A DNA stretch of 6,238 nucleotides from DAOQAK01 sp043801235. Its GTDB lineage: Bacteria > Bacteroidota > Bacteroidia > Bacteroidales > CG2-30-32-10. This document shows, piece after piece, positions 5,090-6,238 of the stretch. The position numbers and the translations under genes were made by a program. Position 1 is the stretch's first letter; each line of letters opens with the position of its first letter. The DNA is taken from positions 1 through 6,238 of the forward strand of contig JAZDMF010000318.1 of the NCBI GenBank assembly GCA_043801235.1, given 5' to 3'. The notes under the pieces were generated by a model that had not been told where the DNA came from, searched no databases, and saw only the letters and a program-made list of their open reading frames with translations.

Positions 5090-6034
5090 TTATTTTAAAA
5101 TAATTTTTGTTCCGCAATCCATATTGCCAAGAAGTTTGGCTTCGGTAATGATGGTTATTTTGCCGCCGTTTTCAATAAACTGGATAGCTGCCCTGATTTT
5201 TGGCGCCATACTTCCTTCTGCGAATTGTTTTTCTTCAAGATATTTCTTTGCTTCGGTAACTATAAGTGTATCGAGTTCCTTTTGATCGGGTTTATTGAAG
5301 TTGATGCAAACTTTGGGAACATCGGTGAGTATGAAAAACTCATCGGCTTCAATTTGTACAGCTAGCAATGCTGATGCAAGGTCTTTGTCAATAACGGCAT
5401 CGATACCTTCAAGAACATCTGGTTCTTTATAGAATACCGGAATTCCGCCCCCACCAACTGCTACTACAACCTGACCATCGCGGGCAAGTTTTGCTATCGA
5501 TTTTCTGTTGCCTATAACAAGAGGCTTTGGTGAAGCAACAACTTTTCTCCAGCCACGGCCTTTCGGATCTTCAGCAAAAACCGAACTGGTTTCTTTGGTA
5601 ATTTTGTCAGCTTCTTCTTTTGAATAATAAGGACCTATTGGTTTTGTGGGTTTTTTAAAAGCGGGGTCATCTTTGTCAACAAGTACTTCGGTAACAATGG
5701 TGATTACATCGCGGTCCATTTTATTTTTTTCAAGAACATTGCGCAATTGCTGTTCAATCATGTATCCGATAAATCCCTGGCTGTATGCGCCGCAAATATC
5801 CAAAGGCATTTCAGGCAAGCCGAACATTTTAGCGCCTGCCTGGTTCTGCAGTAAAATATTCCCCACCTGGGGACCGTTGCCATGGGTAATGACAACGTTA
5901 TAATTCTTCTTAATAAGTTCAAGAACACTTAAACAGGTATCGTAAACATTTTTTTCCTGTTCGCTGATAGTACCTTTCTGGTCACCCCTCAGCAAAGCAT
6001 TACCTCCAAATGCTACAACAGCAAGTTTTTTCAT
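5090..6034 (-). CDS. arcC: Carbamate kinase
   Basis: This cytoplasmic enzyme transfers phosphate from carbamoyl phosphate to ADP, giving ATP, ammonia and CO2; it is the energy-yielding last step of arginine/citrulline fermentation. The product is 314 residues, the normal full length of the amino-acid-kinase family member. Motifs in order are AFGGNALL (8-15), ITHGNGPQVGN (49-59), KPTKPIGPYY (128-137), GWRKVVASPKP (161-171), VAVGGGGIPV (191-200), EGIDAVIDKDLASALLA (209-225) with the active-site lysine K217, LTDV (236-239) for nucleotide binding, and GSMAPKI (274-280). The 'ASPKP' stretch has Ala where many relatives have Pro, a mild variation. No other start fits as well as the ATG at 6034, although it lacks a Shine-Dalgarno sequence. 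The gene is about 3.3 kb from the ornithine carbamoyltransferase gene, on the same strand, rather than adjacent as in many arc operons. Confidence 0.97.
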   Translation of the reverse strand: MKKLAVVAFGGNALLRGDQKGTISEQEKNVYDTCLSVLELIKKNYNVVITHGNGPQVGNILLQNQAGAKMFGLPEMPLDICGAYSQGFIGYMIEQQLRNVLEKNKMDRDVITIVTEVLVDKDDPAFKKPTKPIGPYYSKEEADKITKETSSVFAEDPKGRGWRKVVASPKPLVIGNRKSIAKLARDGQVVVAVGGGGIPVFYKEPDVLEGIDAVIDKDLASALLAVQIEADEFFILTDVPKVCINFNKPDQKELDTLIVTEAKKYLEEKQFAEGSMAPKIRAAIQFIENGGKITIITEAKLLGNMDCGTKIILK

Positions 6035-6056
6035 ATATCATTTTTTAGTGAGCCGA

Positions 6057-6086
6057 CAAATCTAAAAATATTTCTTTAAATTCCAA
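6057..6086 (-). promoter_or_regulatory. Putative Bacteroidota-type promoter of arcC
   Basis: On the minus strand TAGATTTG (6057-6064) matches the TAnnTTTG -7 consensus, with TTG (6084-6086) exactly 19 bases upstream as the -33 element. It is the best promoter match in the window and sits 22 bases before the ATG at 6034. Confidence 0.65.
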
Positions 6087-6123
6087 TAATTATAAAAATC
6101 CCAAAAGTCGCAAATAACTAAAT

Positions 6124-6169
6124 AAAGACACCTAAAGATGTTGATAAAACAGAGCTTTAGTATGTCTTT
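6124..6169. terminator. Hairpin upstream of arcC, likely terminator of a leftward transcript
   Basis: AAAGACA (6124-6130) pairs with TGTCTTT (6163-6169), and CTAAAG (6132-6137) pairs with CTTTAG (6155-6160), separated by a small internal loop; the apical loop is 17 bases. Both sides end in U-rich sequence (minus: TTTATTTAGTTATTT; plus: TTTTGTTT), so it could terminate transcripts from either direction. In context it most likely ends a minus-strand transcript entering from beyond the right edge. Confidence 0.5.
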
Positions 6170-6238
6170 TGTTTCACCAATAAGGTGAAATTTGGGTTTT
6201 CAAACTTGCAATAAGAAACCCAATGGACAAAGTTACAC
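6170..6238 (-). other. Right edge: two small hairpins and a promoter-like octamer, no assignable gene
   Basis: TTCACC/GGTGAA (6173-6178 and 6183-6188, approximately) and TTGGGTTT/AAACCCAA (6192-6199 and 6216-6223) can each form short stems. The minus strand reads TAACTTTG at 6228-6235, matching the -7 consensus. One minus frame is open from the edge for about 26 codons (starting CNFVHWVSYC) and then stops, which is within chance for this composition. The region could be a small RNA, the 3' end of a gene outside the window, or an insertion-sequence end. Confidence 0.3.

Noticed and set aside
5046..5903. Plus-strand open frames (5046-5285, 5646-5903) opposite carbamate kinase
   Set aside because: They are antisense to a gene whose motifs are unambiguous, with no promoter or start context.

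Overview
The window looks like chromosomal DNA from a member of the phylum Bacteroidota. It is AT-rich. Upstream of four of the five minus-strand genes there is an octamer matching the phylum's -7 promoter element TAnnTTTG. Most starts lack a Shine-Dalgarno sequence, and the intergenic spaces carry GC-rich or palindromic dispersed-repeat-like elements. The phylum assignment is inferred from these signatures and general protein resemblance; there is no rRNA or marker gene here.

Layout, left to right. Positions 1-287 are non-coding and hold a long imperfect palindrome (104-175). A plus-strand gene (288-698) encodes what looks like only the C-terminal half of a class I SAM-dependent methyltransferase. 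It converges on an ornithine carbamoyltransferase gene (795-1796, minus), with a perfect 19-bp hairpin between them. The rest of the coding sequence is on the minus strand. In transcription order (right to left) it runs: carbamate kinase arcC (5090-6034), a short zinc-ribbon protein with about four membrane segments (4303-4836), a zinc-ribbon/single-TM/SPOR protein (3344-4189), a triple-zinc-ribbon/single-TM protein with an unassigned C-terminal domain (1926-2990), then the ornithine carbamoyltransferase. Gaps of 100-350 bp hold putative promoters, terminators and inverted repeats, so these look like separately transcribed units rather than one operon.

The two enzymes are consecutive steps of fermentative citrulline/arginine breakdown: citrulline + phosphate gives ornithine + carbamoyl phosphate, and carbamate kinase uses the latter to make ATP. 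Arginine deiminase (arcA) is not in the window. Between them sits a cluster of three zinc-ribbon membrane proteins. Two of these are clear paralogues sharing the N-terminal ribbon and the membrane anchor but differing in linker, ribbon number and C-terminal domain. Their function is unknown. The SPOR domain suggests one reaches the periplasm and binds peptidoglycan, while the ribbons should stay in the cytoplasm.

The items most worth a second look are the zinc-ribbon trio with its exchanged C-terminal domains, the overlapping mutually exclusive hairpins downstream of arcC (4962-5056), the inverted-repeat-bounded block at 3157-3319, and the run of hairpins at the right edge (6124-6238).
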